Assembly (NCBI GenBank): GCA_963757335.1 | Contig: CAVWRJ010000007.1 | Location: 62,001 to 126,000, forward strand | DNA: 64,000 nt | Reading direction: 5' to 3' | Source of the DNA: DASQPA01 sp963757335 | GTDB lineage: Bacteria; Acidobacteriota; Thermoanaerobaculia; Multivoradales; UBA5704 | Shown: positions 1 to 8,398 of the stretch, in pieces | How the letters are laid out: the number at the start of each line of letters is the position of its first letter | Numbering within the stretch: the first letter of the stretch is position 1 | Position numbers and translations under genes: made by a program | Notes under the pieces: generated by a model | Told to the model about the DNA's origin: nothing | The model's input: only the letters and a program-made list of their open reading frames with translations | Database searches by the model: none

Positions 1-92
1 TCCGCCGCCTTCTCCTCACCCTGGGCGTTCAAGGCCGAGGTGAAGAGTGCGGCGATCAAAAGAGTGCTTCCGAAAAGACGTCCAGTTTTCAT
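1..92 (-). CDS. Secreted protein, N-terminal fragment (runs off left edge)
   Basis: Only the first 30 codons are inside the window. The start is the ATG read from position 92 leftwards, with GGAGG five bases upstream on the minus strand. The peptide begins MKTGRLFGSTLLIAALF and continues to a small-residue cleavage region (TSALNAQG), a typical Sec signal peptide: charged N-terminus, hydrophobic core of about 12 residues, then Ala-X-Ala-like site. Nothing of the mature protein is visible, so its function cannot be stated. Confidence 0.6.
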   Translation of the reverse strand, partial: MKTGRLFGSTLLIAALFTSALNAQGEEKAA

Positions 93-495
93 GAATCCTC
101 CAGAGGAAGGAGAAACGATCGATCGGCAGGGGCCGGACCGGCGCCAAGGGGCTGGCTACTTACTCTGGTGCGGGGGGAGGGGTGGAGGGAGCCGGAGGCC
201 GGGAGATCAGCGACGTGGCATCAGCCAACGCTGCCACGAACGTAGAGGTCCTCCCGCTTCCAACCCCGCTCCGCCTGCAGTACTGGTTGCAGTACTGGTA
301 GAAGCTGCTCAGCCTCCCGCGCTCTCTGCCTCTTCGTCGCTTCATCGAAGAGGCGGAGGCGTTCCGCAAGATCGAGCGGTGAATGCCAATGGATAACCAT
401 GCAATTACCCTATCAAGAGGAGATGGCCTTGCTCAAGTCAGCAGGGCAGTATGATCTCGCCCCGGGCCACGCCCAGCGTCGCGGCCCCAATCCCC
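93..495. other. Intergenic region between divergent genes
   Basis: About 400 bp separate the left-edge secreted gene (minus) from the carbamoyltransferase (plus). It contains a perfect 9-bp inverted repeat with a 9-base loop at 328-354 (GCCTCTTCG / CGAAGAGGC) and a short direct repeat of GCAGTACTGGT near 277-300. A 69-codon minus-strand reading frame (160-369) ending in a Pro-rich tail crosses the hairpin. It has no convincing ribosome-binding site, so I do not call it a gene. No clear sigma-70 promoter was recognised. Confidence 0.5.
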
Positions 496-2277
496 ATGAA
501 CATCCTCGGCCTCTCCGCCTTCTACCACGAGTCGACCTGCTGCCTCCTCCAGGAGGGCGCCCTGGTTGCCGCGGCCTCCGAGGAGCGGTTCTCGCGGGCC
601 AAGCACGATCCCGGGCTTCCGGTCGAGGCGTTCCGCTTCTGTCTGCGCTCGGGTGGAATCGACGTCTCCGATCTCGATGCCCTCGCCTACTACGAACGGC
701 CGGCCGACAAGCTCTCCCGCCAGCTCTGGGCTGGGGTGCCGGAGGGGAGCTCTCCCGACTTCGCCTGGCTCGACCCGGGGCAGCCCGAGCGCGCCATCCG
801 GGAACGGCTGGGCTACGAGGGGCCTCTCCTCACCTATCCGCACCACCTCTCCCATGCCGCCTCCGCTTTCTTCTACTCGGGCTTCCCGGAGGCCGCCGTC
901 CTCACCGTGGACGGAGTGGGGGAGTGGGCGACGACCACCTACGGCCATGGGGACGGCGCCGGGCTGGAGCTTTTCGAGGAGGTCCGCTTTCCGCACTCCC
1001 TGGGCCTCCTCTATGCCACCCTCACCGCCTATCTCGGCTTCCGGGTGAACTCCGGCGAGTACAAGGTGATGGGGCTCGCCCCCTATGGCCGGCCGCGGCT
1101 CCTCGATCGGTTGCGACAGCTGATCGCCCTCGGGCCGGGCGGCAGCTATACCCTGGATCTCCGCTACTTCGATTTCGTGCGCGGCCGGCGCATGTACTCC
1201 GACTCTCTCTCGGACCTCCTCGGCGCCCCGCCGCGCCGGTCGGGGGAAGAGATCACCCCCTTTCACCAGGATGTGGCGCGGAGCCTCCAGGCCCTCCTGG
1301 AGGAGGTGCTGCTCGACAAGGCCCGTTACCTCCACGAGCGGAACGGTTCGCTCAACCTCTGCCTGGCCGGCGGAGTGGCCTTGAACTGCGTCGCCAACGC
1401 CCGGCTCCTCCGCCAAGGCCCCTTCGAGCGGCTCTTCGTCCCCCCGGCGGCAGGGGATGCCGGGGGTTGCCTCGGCGCTGCGGCGCTCGCCCATCGCGAC
1501 CTCTCCGGCGAGTCCGGCGAGCGCCCGAAACCGGAGCCCCTGCGGCACGCCTTCTATGGCCCGCGCTGGCGGGCGGCGGAGATCGCCGCCCTCGTCGCCT
1601 CGACCGGCCTCCCCGCCCAGGACTTCAGCGGCCGCGAGCCGGATCTCCTGGCGGCGGTGGTCGATCGCCTGCTGGAACGCAAGGTGGTGGGGTGGTTCCA
1701 CGGCGCCATGGAGTTGGGGCCGCGGGCTCTCGGAGCGCGGAGCCTCCTCGCCGATCCACGGGACCCGGAGGTCCGCGAGCGCCTGAATCGGATGATCAAG
1801 AAACGCGAGGCTTTCCGCCCATTCGCGCCGAGCGTTCTCCTGGCTCATGCGGCCGAGCATTTCGACCTCGACCACCCCTCTCCCTTCATGCTGGAGACCT
1901 GCCAGGTGATCTCGCCCCTCCCGCTGCCGGCGATCACCCATGTCGACGGCTCGGCGCGCCCGCAGACGGTCGATCCCGAGGATTGCCCGCGCTTCGCCGC
2001 CCTTCTCGCGGAGTTCCACCGGCGGACCGGCTGTCCGATCCTCCTGAACACCTCGTTCAACGTCGCCGACGAGCCGATCGTCTGCTCGCCGTTCGACGCC
2101 CTCTTCGGCCTCGGCACCTCCGGGATCGACGCTCTGGTCCTCGAAGATTTTCTTTTTGATCGCTCGGCGCTCCCCGAGGGCTGGGGCGACCTCCTCGCCG
2201 CCTGGCAGCCCGACCCGGGAAGCCCGTTCGCGCGGGAGCGGACGGTCCTCGGCGAGAGCCTCTACACCTTTGTCTAG
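496..2277 (+). CDS. Carbamoyltransferase, NodU/CmcH family
   Basis: Predicted 593-aa O-carbamoyltransferase. The family uses carbamoyl phosphate and ATP to form carbamoyl adenylate in a YrdC-like/Kae1-like fold and transfers the carbamoyl group to a hydroxyl of a sugar or natural product. The protein opens with MNILGLSAFYHES and an 'ASEERFSR' segment, as is usual for the family. The metal/nucleotide-binding motif is visible as HHLSHAASAF around residue 116, and the C-terminal domain carries 'LNTSFNVADEPIV'. An ATG 45 bases upstream is in frame, but the conserved N-terminus starts exactly at 496. The next gene begins 13 bp after the stop, so the two are probably co-transcribed. The substrate cannot be read from the sequence; surface glycan decoration is an inference. 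Confidence 0.9.
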   Translation: MNILGLSAFYHESTCCLLQEGALVAAASEERFSRAKHDPGLPVEAFRFCLRSGGIDVSDLDALAYYERPADKLSRQLWAGVPEGSSPDFAWLDPGQPERAIRERLGYEGPLLTYPHHLSHAASAFFYSGFPEAAVLTVDGVGEWATTTYGHGDGAGLELFEEVRFPHSLGLLYATLTAYLGFRVNSGEYKVMGLAPYGRPRLLDRLRQLIALGPGGSYTLDLRYFDFVRGRRMYSDSLSDLLGAPPRRSGEEITPFHQDVARSLQALLEEVLLDKARYLHERNGSLNLCLAGGVALNCVANARLLRQGPFERLFVPPAAGDAGGCLGAAALAHRDLSGESGERPKPEPLRHAFYGPRWRAAEIAALVASTGLPAQDFSGREPDLLAAVVDRLLERKVVGWFHGAMELGPRALGARSLLADPRDPEVRERLNRMIKKREAFRPFAPSVLLAHAAEHFDLDHPSPFMLETCQVISPLPLPAITHVDGSARPQTVDPEDCPRFAALLAEFHRRTGCPILLNTSFNVADEPIVCSPFDALFGLGTSGIDALVLEDFLFDRSALPEGWGDLLAAWQPDPGSPFARERTVLGESLYTFV

Positions 2278-2290
2278 AGCGCAGATAGAG

Positions 2291-4339
2291 ATGACAGACG
2301 AGCCGAGGCCGATCAGCATCTGGCTGCCGCGGGAGACCGAGGGCGAGCTGATTTTCGAGCGCCCCGACCCCGGACCGCTGGGGGACCACTACGCCACGCG
2401 CAAGGCGATCCCAGCGAAAAAGCGGGCGCGCTGCCGTATCTGCTTCTTCGGCGAATCGGCGGCCGCCGGCTACCTCTACGCTCCCCACCTGACTCCCGCC
2501 CAGGTGCTGGAAGAGCAGCTGAACCATGTCGGGGGACCCGGGGCCTTCGAGGTGGTCGACCTCGCCCGCACCAACGAGACTCTGGGGCCGCTGGTCGCGA
2601 CCGCCCAGGCGGCGATGCAGCTCGCTCCCGACCTCCTGGTGATCTACACCGGCAACAACTGGAACCTTTTGGAGACCCCGGAGCTCTCCCCCTACGCCCC
2701 CTCGGTGCCGGCGCGCCAGCGCTATGCCGAGGCCCTCGCCGCTGGCGGTGTTCTGGGCCCCGCCCGCCGGGCGCGGATGGAGATCGCCCAACTCGCCGGC
2801 CAGGCCTTCGCCCACATCGCCGAGATCGCCAGGCTAGGCATTCCGGTCCTCCTGGTAATTCCCGAGGTGAATCTGGCGGACTGGGAGAGCCTGCAGCCGG
2901 TGGTCTGGCTACCGGGAGAGGGAACGGCTCGCTGGTACGAAGCCTTGCGCCGGGCGCTCGCGCTCCTCGCCGAGGGGAAGACGGAAGAGGCCCAGGCAGC
3001 AGCGTGGGAGATGGTCGAGCTCGACTCTGGCACCAATCCCACCCCCTTTCGCCTCCTCGCCCGGGCTCTCGCTGTCGAGGGGCGGAGAGAGGAGGCGCGG
3101 GACGCCTGCATTTCGGAGGTCGACAGCCAGCACTACGCCCTCCTCGGCTTCCTGGGTGCACCGCAGGCGACGACGGTCGCCCGGGAGATCCAGGAGCATG
3201 TCGCCCGGCAGCACGGCTTCGCGACAGTCGACCTACGGCCGGTCTTCGCCGAGCACGGCGGTTCTCCCCTCCCGGGTCGGCGGTTCTTCCTCGACTACTG
3301 TCACCTCACCGTCCTGGGGATGCAGGTGGCAATGGCCGCCGTGAGCGCCGAGGTGCTCCGCCTGACCGGCTCCGAGTCGGGCACCTCGCCGGAAGGCTGG
3401 CGCGATCTCCTGGAGCGCCTGCCCGCCCCGGTTGTCTCGCCGGAAGCGGACGCCACCGCCAAACTCGGCGCCGCCCTCCACAACGCCCATCGGCTGCTCC
3501 CGGTGATTGCGGAGACCAAGCTCTCCCTCCTCATGCACTGGTGCCAGGCGGCTCTCGACGCCTCCCCCGGCGTTGCGGAGGCTCTGCTCGCCGTCGCCGC
3601 CGCCCGCGCCACCCCGGGGCCGGCCGTCCTCTCTGCCGCCTTGGCGCGGAACTTCGCCTCGCCCTACCGGCTCCTCCTCCAGCACGGCTGGCGCTGGGAC
3701 TTCCTGGATGCCGACCTTCTCCAGGCGATCCGCAACGTGCTCCTTCGTGCCGGCCACCCGGCGGCAGGGGAGGAGATCGATCGCCTCCTCCTCGCCGGGT
3801 ACGGCCTGCCGCCCGAGGGGGCCGACCTCTCCCGGCCGCCGTTCCTCGCCGAACCGCTGGCGCGCTTCTTCCCGGAAGCCATGAGCTCCTCCGGGATTCC
3901 CGGCCGCGCCGCCTATCGCTCGCCCTGGCCCGAATCGACTTTCTGCCTCATCTGCGACGCCACCCTGGAGGTCGATCTCACCCTGACCGCCCGGCTGCCC
4001 GCACCTCCGGGGCTCGCCGGGGCGGAGTCCCGGCGTGGGGAGGTCACCCTGGAGGTCAACGGGAGCCCGCTCGGCAAGCTCGATCTCGAAGCGCGCTGGC
4101 GCCGTCATTCCCTGCGGATCGAACGCGGCTGCCTGCTCCGGGGCTTGAACCGCCTCACCCTTCGCTGGCCGCCGCCGCCTCCCGGTGGCGAGGAGAGGCT
4201 GGCAGCAGTCCGCCGGCGTCTCGCGGAGGGGATCGAAGCCGATCTCCATCCGGTTTTCGGCGAGGTTTTCTCGCTCCTCGCCCGGCCGGCCGCTCCCCGT
4301 AGCGCTCCCGGGAATGAGCCGCCTCCCCGGAGTGGTTGA
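2291..4339 (+). CDS. SGNH/GDSL-type hydrolase with C-terminal beta-domain
   Basis: 682-aa protein with the three blocks of an SGNH hydrolase: GES near residue 54 (nucleophile Ser), GNN at 121-123 (oxyanion Asn) and DYCH at 335-338 (Asp-x-x-His). These enzymes are esterases, often carbohydrate O-deacetylases. An alpha-helical insertion at about 210-290 looks TPR-like. The C-terminal ~130 residues are beta-rich and could bind carbohydrate. There is no signal peptide or membrane segment, so it is probably cytoplasmic. The start is the ATG just after the carbamoyltransferase stop; longer upstream reading overlaps that gene and is not family-like. Pairing with a carbamoyltransferase suggests both modify the same hydroxyl-bearing molecule, but this is inference. 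Confidence 0.82.
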   Translation: MTDEPRPISIWLPRETEGELIFERPDPGPLGDHYATRKAIPAKKRARCRICFFGESAAAGYLYAPHLTPAQVLEEQLNHVGGPGAFEVVDLARTNETLGPLVATAQAAMQLAPDLLVIYTGNNWNLLETPELSPYAPSVPARQRYAEALAAGGVLGPARRARMEIAQLAGQAFAHIAEIARLGIPVLLVIPEVNLADWESLQPVVWLPGEGTARWYEALRRALALLAEGKTEEAQAAAWEMVELDSGTNPTPFRLLARALAVEGRREEARDACISEVDSQHYALLGFLGAPQATTVAREIQEHVARQHGFATVDLRPVFAEHGGSPLPGRRFFLDYCHLTVLGMQVAMAAVSAEVLRLTGSESGTSPEGWRDLLERLPAPVVSPEADATAKLGAALHNAHRLLPVIAETKLSLLMHWCQAALDASPGVAEALLAVAAARATPGPAVLSAALARNFASPYRLLLQHGWRWDFLDADLLQAIRNVLLRAGHPAAGEEIDRLLLAGYGLPPEGADLSRPPFLAEPLARFFPEAMSSSGIPGRAAYRSPWPESTFCLICDATLEVDLTLTARLPAPPGLAGAESRRGEVTLEVNGSPLGKLDLEARWRRHSLRIERGCLLRGLNRLTLRWPPPPPGGEERLAAVRRRLAEGIEADLHPVFGEVFSLLARPAAPRSAPGNEPPPRSG

Positions 4340-4411
4340 GCTTGGCGTAAGATAGACGAGCACCTGGACGATCCGGCCGCTCCCGCGGCCTGGCAAAAAG
4401 GAGGTTTCACC

Positions 4412-4870
4412 ATGCCCTACAGCCCACTTCTCGTCAGGCCGATGCGCGACGAGCTCACCAGCATCGGTATCCAAGAGCTGCTCACCCCTGCCGACGTCGA
4501 CGCCTTCATGGCCGAGAAGACCGGTACCGCTCTCCTCGTGGTCAATTCCGTCTGCGGCTGCGCCGCCGGCATGGCCCGCCCCGGCATCCGGCTCGCCCTG
4601 CAGCACCCGAACCACCCGGACCGCGCTTTCTCGGTCTTCGCCGGCCAGGACCTGGAGGCCACCGCCCGGGCCCGCGGCTACCTCGCCGACATCCCGCCCT
4701 CCAGCCCGTCCATCGCCCTCTTCAAGGACGGCGAGCTGGTCCACTTCATCCCCCGCCACCGGATCGAGGGTCGCGACGCCCACGCCGTGGCCGCGGACCT
4801 GAAGGCGGCTTTCGACCAGCACTGCACGACGCCGGCGATGTCCTCCAGCGCCACCGCCGCGACCGCCTGA
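4412..4870 (+). CDS. Bacilliredoxin, BrxA/BrxB (YphP/YqiW) family
   Basis: 152-aa protein starting MPYSPLLVRPMRDEL and carrying the family's Cys-Gly-Cys active site at residues 48-50 (VNSVCGCAAG). Bacilliredoxins have a thioredoxin fold and remove bacillithiol or similar low-molecular-weight thiols from oxidised proteins in the cytoplasm. Length and motif match Bacillus BrxA/BrxB. A strong AAAGGAGG lies eight bases before the ATG. The last ~15 residues are Ala/Thr/Ser-rich and unlike the family core. The following 90-aa gene starts one base after this stop, so the two are almost certainly translated from one mRNA. Confidence 0.93.
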   Translation: MPYSPLLVRPMRDELTSIGIQELLTPADVDAFMAEKTGTALLVVNSVCGCAAGMARPGIRLALQHPNHPDRAFSVFAGQDLEATARARGYLADIPPSSPSIALFKDGELVHFIPRHRIEGRDAHAVAADLKAAFDQHCTTPAMSSSATAATA

Positions 4871-4871
4871 G

Positions 4872-5144
4872 ATGGGGACCTTCCACCAGGGTAAGAGCGA
4901 GCTGCACGGGATCACGGTCGTGGTCGACACCACCGGCCCGGAGATCTTAGTCGGCCGCTGTGACGACATGGACGAGCGCGGGATCGTCCTCGACGACGTC
5001 GACGTCCACAAGGAGGGCGAGGGCGGCCGTTCCAAGGAGCAGTACGTGCAGAAGGCCGCCCTCTACGGCGTCTTCAAGAAGTACGACCGCCTCTTCATTC
5101 CGAAGGAAAAAGTCGCCTCGGTCAAGCGCCTGGGTCAGGTCTAA
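4872..5144 (+). CDS. Conserved-looking small protein of unknown function
   Basis: 90-aa soluble protein (MGTFHQGKSELHGITVVVDT...) with no Cys, no signal peptide and no membrane segment. It starts one base after the bacilliredoxin stop, inside a tight two-gene unit. The first half is beta-strand-like (ITVVVDTTGPEILVGRCDD), the second is charged and helical. The size and pattern suggest a small all-beta ligand- or RNA-binding domain, but I do not recognise a family. The gene partner suggests a role in thiol or oxidative stress, as an inference from context only. Confidence 0.75.
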   Translation: MGTFHQGKSELHGITVVVDTTGPEILVGRCDDMDERGIVLDDVDVHKEGEGGRSKEQYVQKAALYGVFKKYDRLFIPKEKVASVKRLGQV

Positions 5145-5172
5145 AAGCGCTCTCTCTCGGCTCGGGGCTCCC

Positions 5173-6210
5173 CTACGGGGAGCTCTTCGCCGCGGTCGCC
5201 GGATTGGAACGGGCCGCCTTGAGCGCCCGCTCCACCTCGGAGCGGATGCGGTGCTCGACGTCGGGCGACCAGCCGGTGGTCGAGAAGACCGGCCGCCCGG
5301 TCGGGTCGAGGAGGATGTAGGTGGGATAGGCCCTGACCTGGAAGGCCTTCTGCGCTTCGCCCTGACCGTCCCAGGCCTGCACCCAGTCCATCTTGTCGCT
5401 CGCCAGGAAGGCCTTGAGCTTCTCCTGATCCCGGTCGCAGCTCACGCTCACCAGGGCGAAGGGCTCGGCATTCAACTTCTCGTGGAGCTTTTTGAGGCTG
5501 GGAATCCCTTCCCGGCAGGGGCCGCACCAGGTCGCCCAGAAGTCGAGGAGTACCACCTTACCGGTGAGATCGGGCAGCTTGAAGGCTTTGCCGTCCAGAG
5601 TGGCGAAGGAGACGGCAGCGCCAGGGCCCGTGCGAACGAGACCCGGGTTGACGCTCAGGGAGCGGACGAACGCGGCCGCCGGTCCCTTCGGCTCTTTCTC
5701 CAGGTACTGCTGGAAGATCGCCTTGGCCTCCTCGTCGCGGTTCTCGAGCATCAGGATCTGTCCCAGCACTACCCGGCCGCTGTTGCCGGCCTTGCCTTCC
5801 GAAAGCTCGACCGCCTTGCGCTCCGACTGCTCGGCCTCGGAGAAGTCGCGGTCGCCGTTCTGCCTTTGCCGGAGCAGCTGGGCCGTTCCGAGCTGGACCC
5901 AGGCGCCGGCCAGCACCTCCCGGTCCGCCGGAAGCTCGGTGGCTTTCCTGGCGCTCTTCCCGGCGTCCTTGTACTCCTGCATCGCGATCTGCGCCTTGGC
6001 GAGGCCGACCCAGCACTCGGCGCACTTCCCATCCGCTTCTTTGTTGGCCTTCTTGAAAGCCTCCGCGGCCTCCTTGTCGTGCTTCGTCTCCCAGAGCTTC
6101 TGGGCCTCGGCGAGCCGGTCGGAGGTGGCGTCAGGCCGGGCGGTCCCGGCGAGGGAGAGGGTCAGGAGGCTGAGGACGAGGGTGGAGAGGAGCCGCTTTT
6201 CGGAGTGCAT
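5173..6210 (-). CDS. TPR protein with C-terminal TlpA-like thioredoxin domain
   Basis: 345-aa exported thiol-disulfide protein. From the N-terminus: a Sec signal peptide (STLVLSLLTLSLAG), a helical TPR-like region of about 150 residues with repeated Ala/Lys helices, then a thioredoxin-like domain containing the redox motif WATWCGPC, near residue 229 of this start, and 'YPTYILLDPTGRPV' around the cis-Pro region. TlpA/ResA-type proteins reduce disulfides in periplasmic partners such as apocytochromes. I start at the second Met (6210), because GGAG sits four to five bases before it while the first Met has no ribosome-binding site. It is convergent with the bacilliredoxin pair on the other strand. 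Confidence 0.88.
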   Translation of the reverse strand: MHSEKRLLSTLVLSLLTLSLAGTARPDATSDRLAEAQKLWETKHDKEAAEAFKKANKEADGKCAECWVGLAKAQIAMQEYKDAGKSARKATELPADREVLAGAWVQLGTAQLLRQRQNGDRDFSEAEQSERKAVELSEGKAGNSGRVVLGQILMLENRDEEAKAIFQQYLEKEPKGPAAAFVRSLSVNPGLVRTGPGAAVSFATLDGKAFKLPDLTGKVVLLDFWATWCGPCREGIPSLKKLHEKLNAEPFALVSVSCDRDQEKLKAFLASDKMDWVQAWDGQGEAQKAFQVRAYPTYILLDPTGRPVFSTTGWSPDVEHRIRSEVERALKAARSNPATAAKSSP

Positions 6211-6303
6211 GGACTCCATTTTATCGCAATCGTCGAACTACGGCCCGGAGAGCAGGCGGCCATGGGAAGGCTGGCTCCCCACGGCCCATTTATGGCGGCA
6301 GCC

Positions 6304-6525
6304 TTACTGCTGCGGGGGCGGCGGCGGAGCCTCGCAGCTCCCCACGTGGTCGCCATGGGCGAGGTGCGCCGGCACGGCGTTGACGCTCACATTGATGGTA
6401 TGGGCGTTGTCCGGATTGCCGGGCGGAATGTGGCAGACGTCGACCTTGTCATTGCCGATGGCGATGGACGCCGTAAGCGCAAGGGTGGCGAGCACGGTGA
6501 CGAGCACTGCGACTCTCTTTTTCAC
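6304..6525 (-). CDS. Small secreted protein with CHIPPGNP motif
   Basis: 73-aa protein starting at a GTG preceded by AGGAGAG with six-base spacing; an upstream ATG reading (to 6600) lacks a ribosome-binding site. It has a signal peptide (KKRVAVLVTVLATLALTASIA), then a mature part of about 50 residues with a first Cys in 'VCHIPPGNPDNAH' and a second in 'HGDHVGSCE', ending in a Pro/Gln tail. Short secreted domains with Cys-His-Ile/Arg-Pro-Pro-Gly-Asn-Pro and a distal Gly-x-Cys recur in secreted proteins of several phyla; their function is unknown to me. The two Cys and several His could form a disulfide or bind metal (inference). Confidence 0.72.
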   Translation of the reverse strand: MKKRVAVLVTVLATLALTASIAIGNDKVDVCHIPPGNPDNAHTINVSVNAVPAHLAHGDHVGSCEAPPPPPQQ

Positions 6526-6526
6526 G

Positions 6527-6568
6527 TGGATCTCTCCTCTGGAAAGGAGAGGGCCTACACCCTCTCCT
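6527..6568 (-). promoter_or_regulatory. Leader with two mutually exclusive hairpins over the ribosome-binding site
   Basis: Reading the minus strand towards the GTG at 6525: an arm AGGAGAGGG (6568-6560), six bases, a perfect complement CCCTCTCCT (6553-6545), six bases, then AGGAGAG (6538-6532), the ribosome-binding site itself. The middle arm can pair either upstream (9 bp) or with the ribosome-binding site (7 bp). This is the layout of a translational switch. No ligand or conserved riboswitch core was recognised. Confidence 0.45.
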
Positions 6569-6721
6569 GAGAATGGTAAAAACTCTGCCCGACTGCCCAC
6601 GCGGCACCCGGAGCGAGCACACTAAAACCATTGCCACAGCCTGCGCTGCGTTTTACTTTTTTCAGGAAGCCAAGTTGTATCTAGGATATCAGGTGCAGAG
6701 GATTTGTGGAAGCGGGACGCT

Positions 6722-7389
6722 CTACTCCCAGGCCGCGAACTGCCCCTCGGAGGCGAGCGCGTCCATCTTCTCCCGCAGCTCCTGCATGTAGAGCTTTCGA
6801 TCGTCGGCTTTGGAGAGGGGGGGGAGCGGTTCGCCTACGAAGACGTCGCAGAAGAAGGGGACGGGGAGGGCCGAGCCCTTGGGGAGCGACTTGCCGAGGC
6901 CGTGGAGGAAGACCGGGATCACCGGCACCTCCGGGTGGGCGAGCGCCAGGTGGGCGACGCCGCTCTTGAATTCGGAGAGCCGCTCGGGCTCGCCCCGCGA
7001 GCCCTCCGGGAAGAGGATCATGATCTCTCCCCGGCCGAGCGCCGCATGAACGCTTTCGAGCGGGTCGCTCCCTGGCGTTCGTCCACCACGCCCCCCCCGC
7101 TCCCCCCGGACGATGGGGATGATGCCGACGATGTCGAGGGCGAACCAGGCGAGGACCCGGTTCCGCAAGAAGTAGTCCGCCGCCGCCACCGGCCGCACCT
7201 TGGGGAGGAGGTGCGAGGGGAGGAGGGTCATCAGCACCATGGTATCCAGGTGACTGTTGTGGTTGGCGATGAGGATCGCCGGGCCCGCGCCGGTAGCCGC
7301 TCGCGGTGGCGGACGTTCAACCCCAGGCCCACGAGCACGACGGGCCGCACCACCAGCCAGAAGAAAAGGGAGCGCAGCAATCGGCTCAA
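6722..7389 (-). CDS. 1-acyl-glycerol-3-phosphate acyltransferase-like (PlsC family), frameshifted
   Basis: The N-terminal part reads in one frame from a TTG at 7389: a hydrophobic segment LLRSLFFWLVV and 'NVRHRERLP'. The rest reads in another frame from about 7295: 'AILIANHNSHLDT' (the NHx4D acyltransferase motif), then FPEGSRG (block III) and 'VPVIPVFLHG'. One base appears to be missing around 7283-7298. With it the protein would be about 222 residues, normal for PlsC-like enzymes that acylate lysophosphatidate or related lipids at the membrane. It follows the CDP-DAG synthase by 16 bp in the same operon. Whether the frameshift is real or a consensus error cannot be settled here. Confidence 0.75.
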
Positions 7390-7405
7390 GAATCGATCCC
7401 TTTTT

Positions 7406-8398
7406 CTAGGATGCGAGCTGGGTGACGATCAGCCCGTGCAGGTACCAGACGAAATGAAAGAAGAGCGGCGCTGTATAGGAGAGGCTGTCGATCCGGTCGA
7501 GAATGCCGCCGTGGCCGGGGAGAAGGGTGCCGCTGTCCTTGATCTTCAAATCGCGTTTGAGCGCCGAGATCACGACGTCCCCCACGAAGCCGCCGAGGCC
7601 GATCAAAAGTCCGGCGAGGATCGATTCGAGCGGAGTGAGCGGCGTCAGATGGGGGGCGAGGAGCCAGGCGAGAAAGATGGTCGTCGCCACCCCGCCCAAG
7701 AGCCCCTCGACGGTCTTCCCCGGGCTCACCTTGGGGATCACCTTGTGCCTCCCGAGCGTCCGTCCCCAGATGTACTGGGCGACATCGTTGAACTGGGTGA
7801 GGAAGACCAGATAGAGAACGAGCCCCGGCCCGCCGCCGTGCGGGTTGACGGCCTTCGGCAGGACGAGGAGGAAGGCCACATGGCTGATCGAGAAGACCGT
7901 CGCCATCAACCCCCAGTGGAGAGTGCCGGCGGCGCGCAGGAAGCCGCTGGTCTCGCCGATCAGGACCATCTGCATGGGGAGGAGGAGGAAAACGAAGACC
8001 GGGATGAAGACGATGAACATCCCGTACCACCGCAGGTCGATCCAGAAGTACTGGATGGGGATCGCTAAGTAGGCCCAGAAGAGGACGATCCGGTCGGCCT
8101 GCCGGGTGGGGATGAGCGACAGGTACTCCTTGAGGGCCAGGAAGCTCACGAAGGCGAAGAAGCCGAGCGAGACCCGGCGCGAGAGGGTGAGCGCCAGGGC
8201 GAAGACCCCCGCCATGATCCACCAGGTGCGAACCCGGAGCCGCAGCTCCGTGAAGTCCGCCTGTGGCTTCAACCGCCCCAGGAGCCAGACCGCCACCGTC
8301 GCCGTCACCAGCAGCCCGAAGATCCCCGCGAGAGCCCACTGCACCGTCGGGTCGACCCGGGAGGCGACCCCCTCCGCGAGCGCGGTAAGACGTCCCAT
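7406..8398 (-). CDS. cdsA: Phosphatidate cytidylyltransferase (CdsA family)
   Basis: 330-aa polytopic membrane enzyme that makes CDP-diacylglycerol from phosphatidate and CTP. It has about eight hydrophobic segments. The C-terminal CdsA signature is complete: SALKRDLKIKDSGTLLPGHG followed by GILDRIDS. A second conserved stretch, 'TQFNDVAQYIWG...GKTVEG', precedes it. The start ATG overlaps the stop of the upstream CDP-alcohol phosphatidyltransferase by one base (TAATG), indicating translational coupling. The combination with a CDP-alcohol transferase and an acyltransferase resembles the E. coli ynbABC arrangement, so this may be an accessory CdsA rather than the housekeeping one; that is inference. 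Confidence 0.93.
   Translation of the reverse strand: MGRLTALAEGVASRVDPTVQWALAGIFGLLVTATVAVWLLGRLKPQADFTELRLRVRTWWIMAGVFALALTLSRRVSLGFFAFVSFLALKEYLSLIPTRQADRIVLFWAYLAIPIQYFWIDLRWYGMFIVFIPVFVFLLLPMQMVLIGETSGFLRAAGTLHWGLMATVFSISHVAFLLVLPKAVNPHGGGPGLVLYLVFLTQFNDVAQYIWGRTLGRHKVIPKVSPGKTVEGLLGGVATTIFLAWLLAPHLTPLTPLESILAGLLIGLGGFVGDVVISALKRDLKIKDSGTLLPGHGGILDRIDSLSYTAPLFFHFVWYLHGLIVTQLAS

Noticed and set aside
160..369. A 69-codon minus-strand frame with Pro-rich tail
   Set aside because: No ribosome-binding site, it runs through a perfect hairpin, and the N-terminal half is Arg-rich without pattern.
5167..5183. GCTCCCC-TAC-GGGGAGC hairpin between convergent genes as a terminator
   Set aside because: It overlaps the last codons of the thioredoxin-like gene and has no U tract on either strand.
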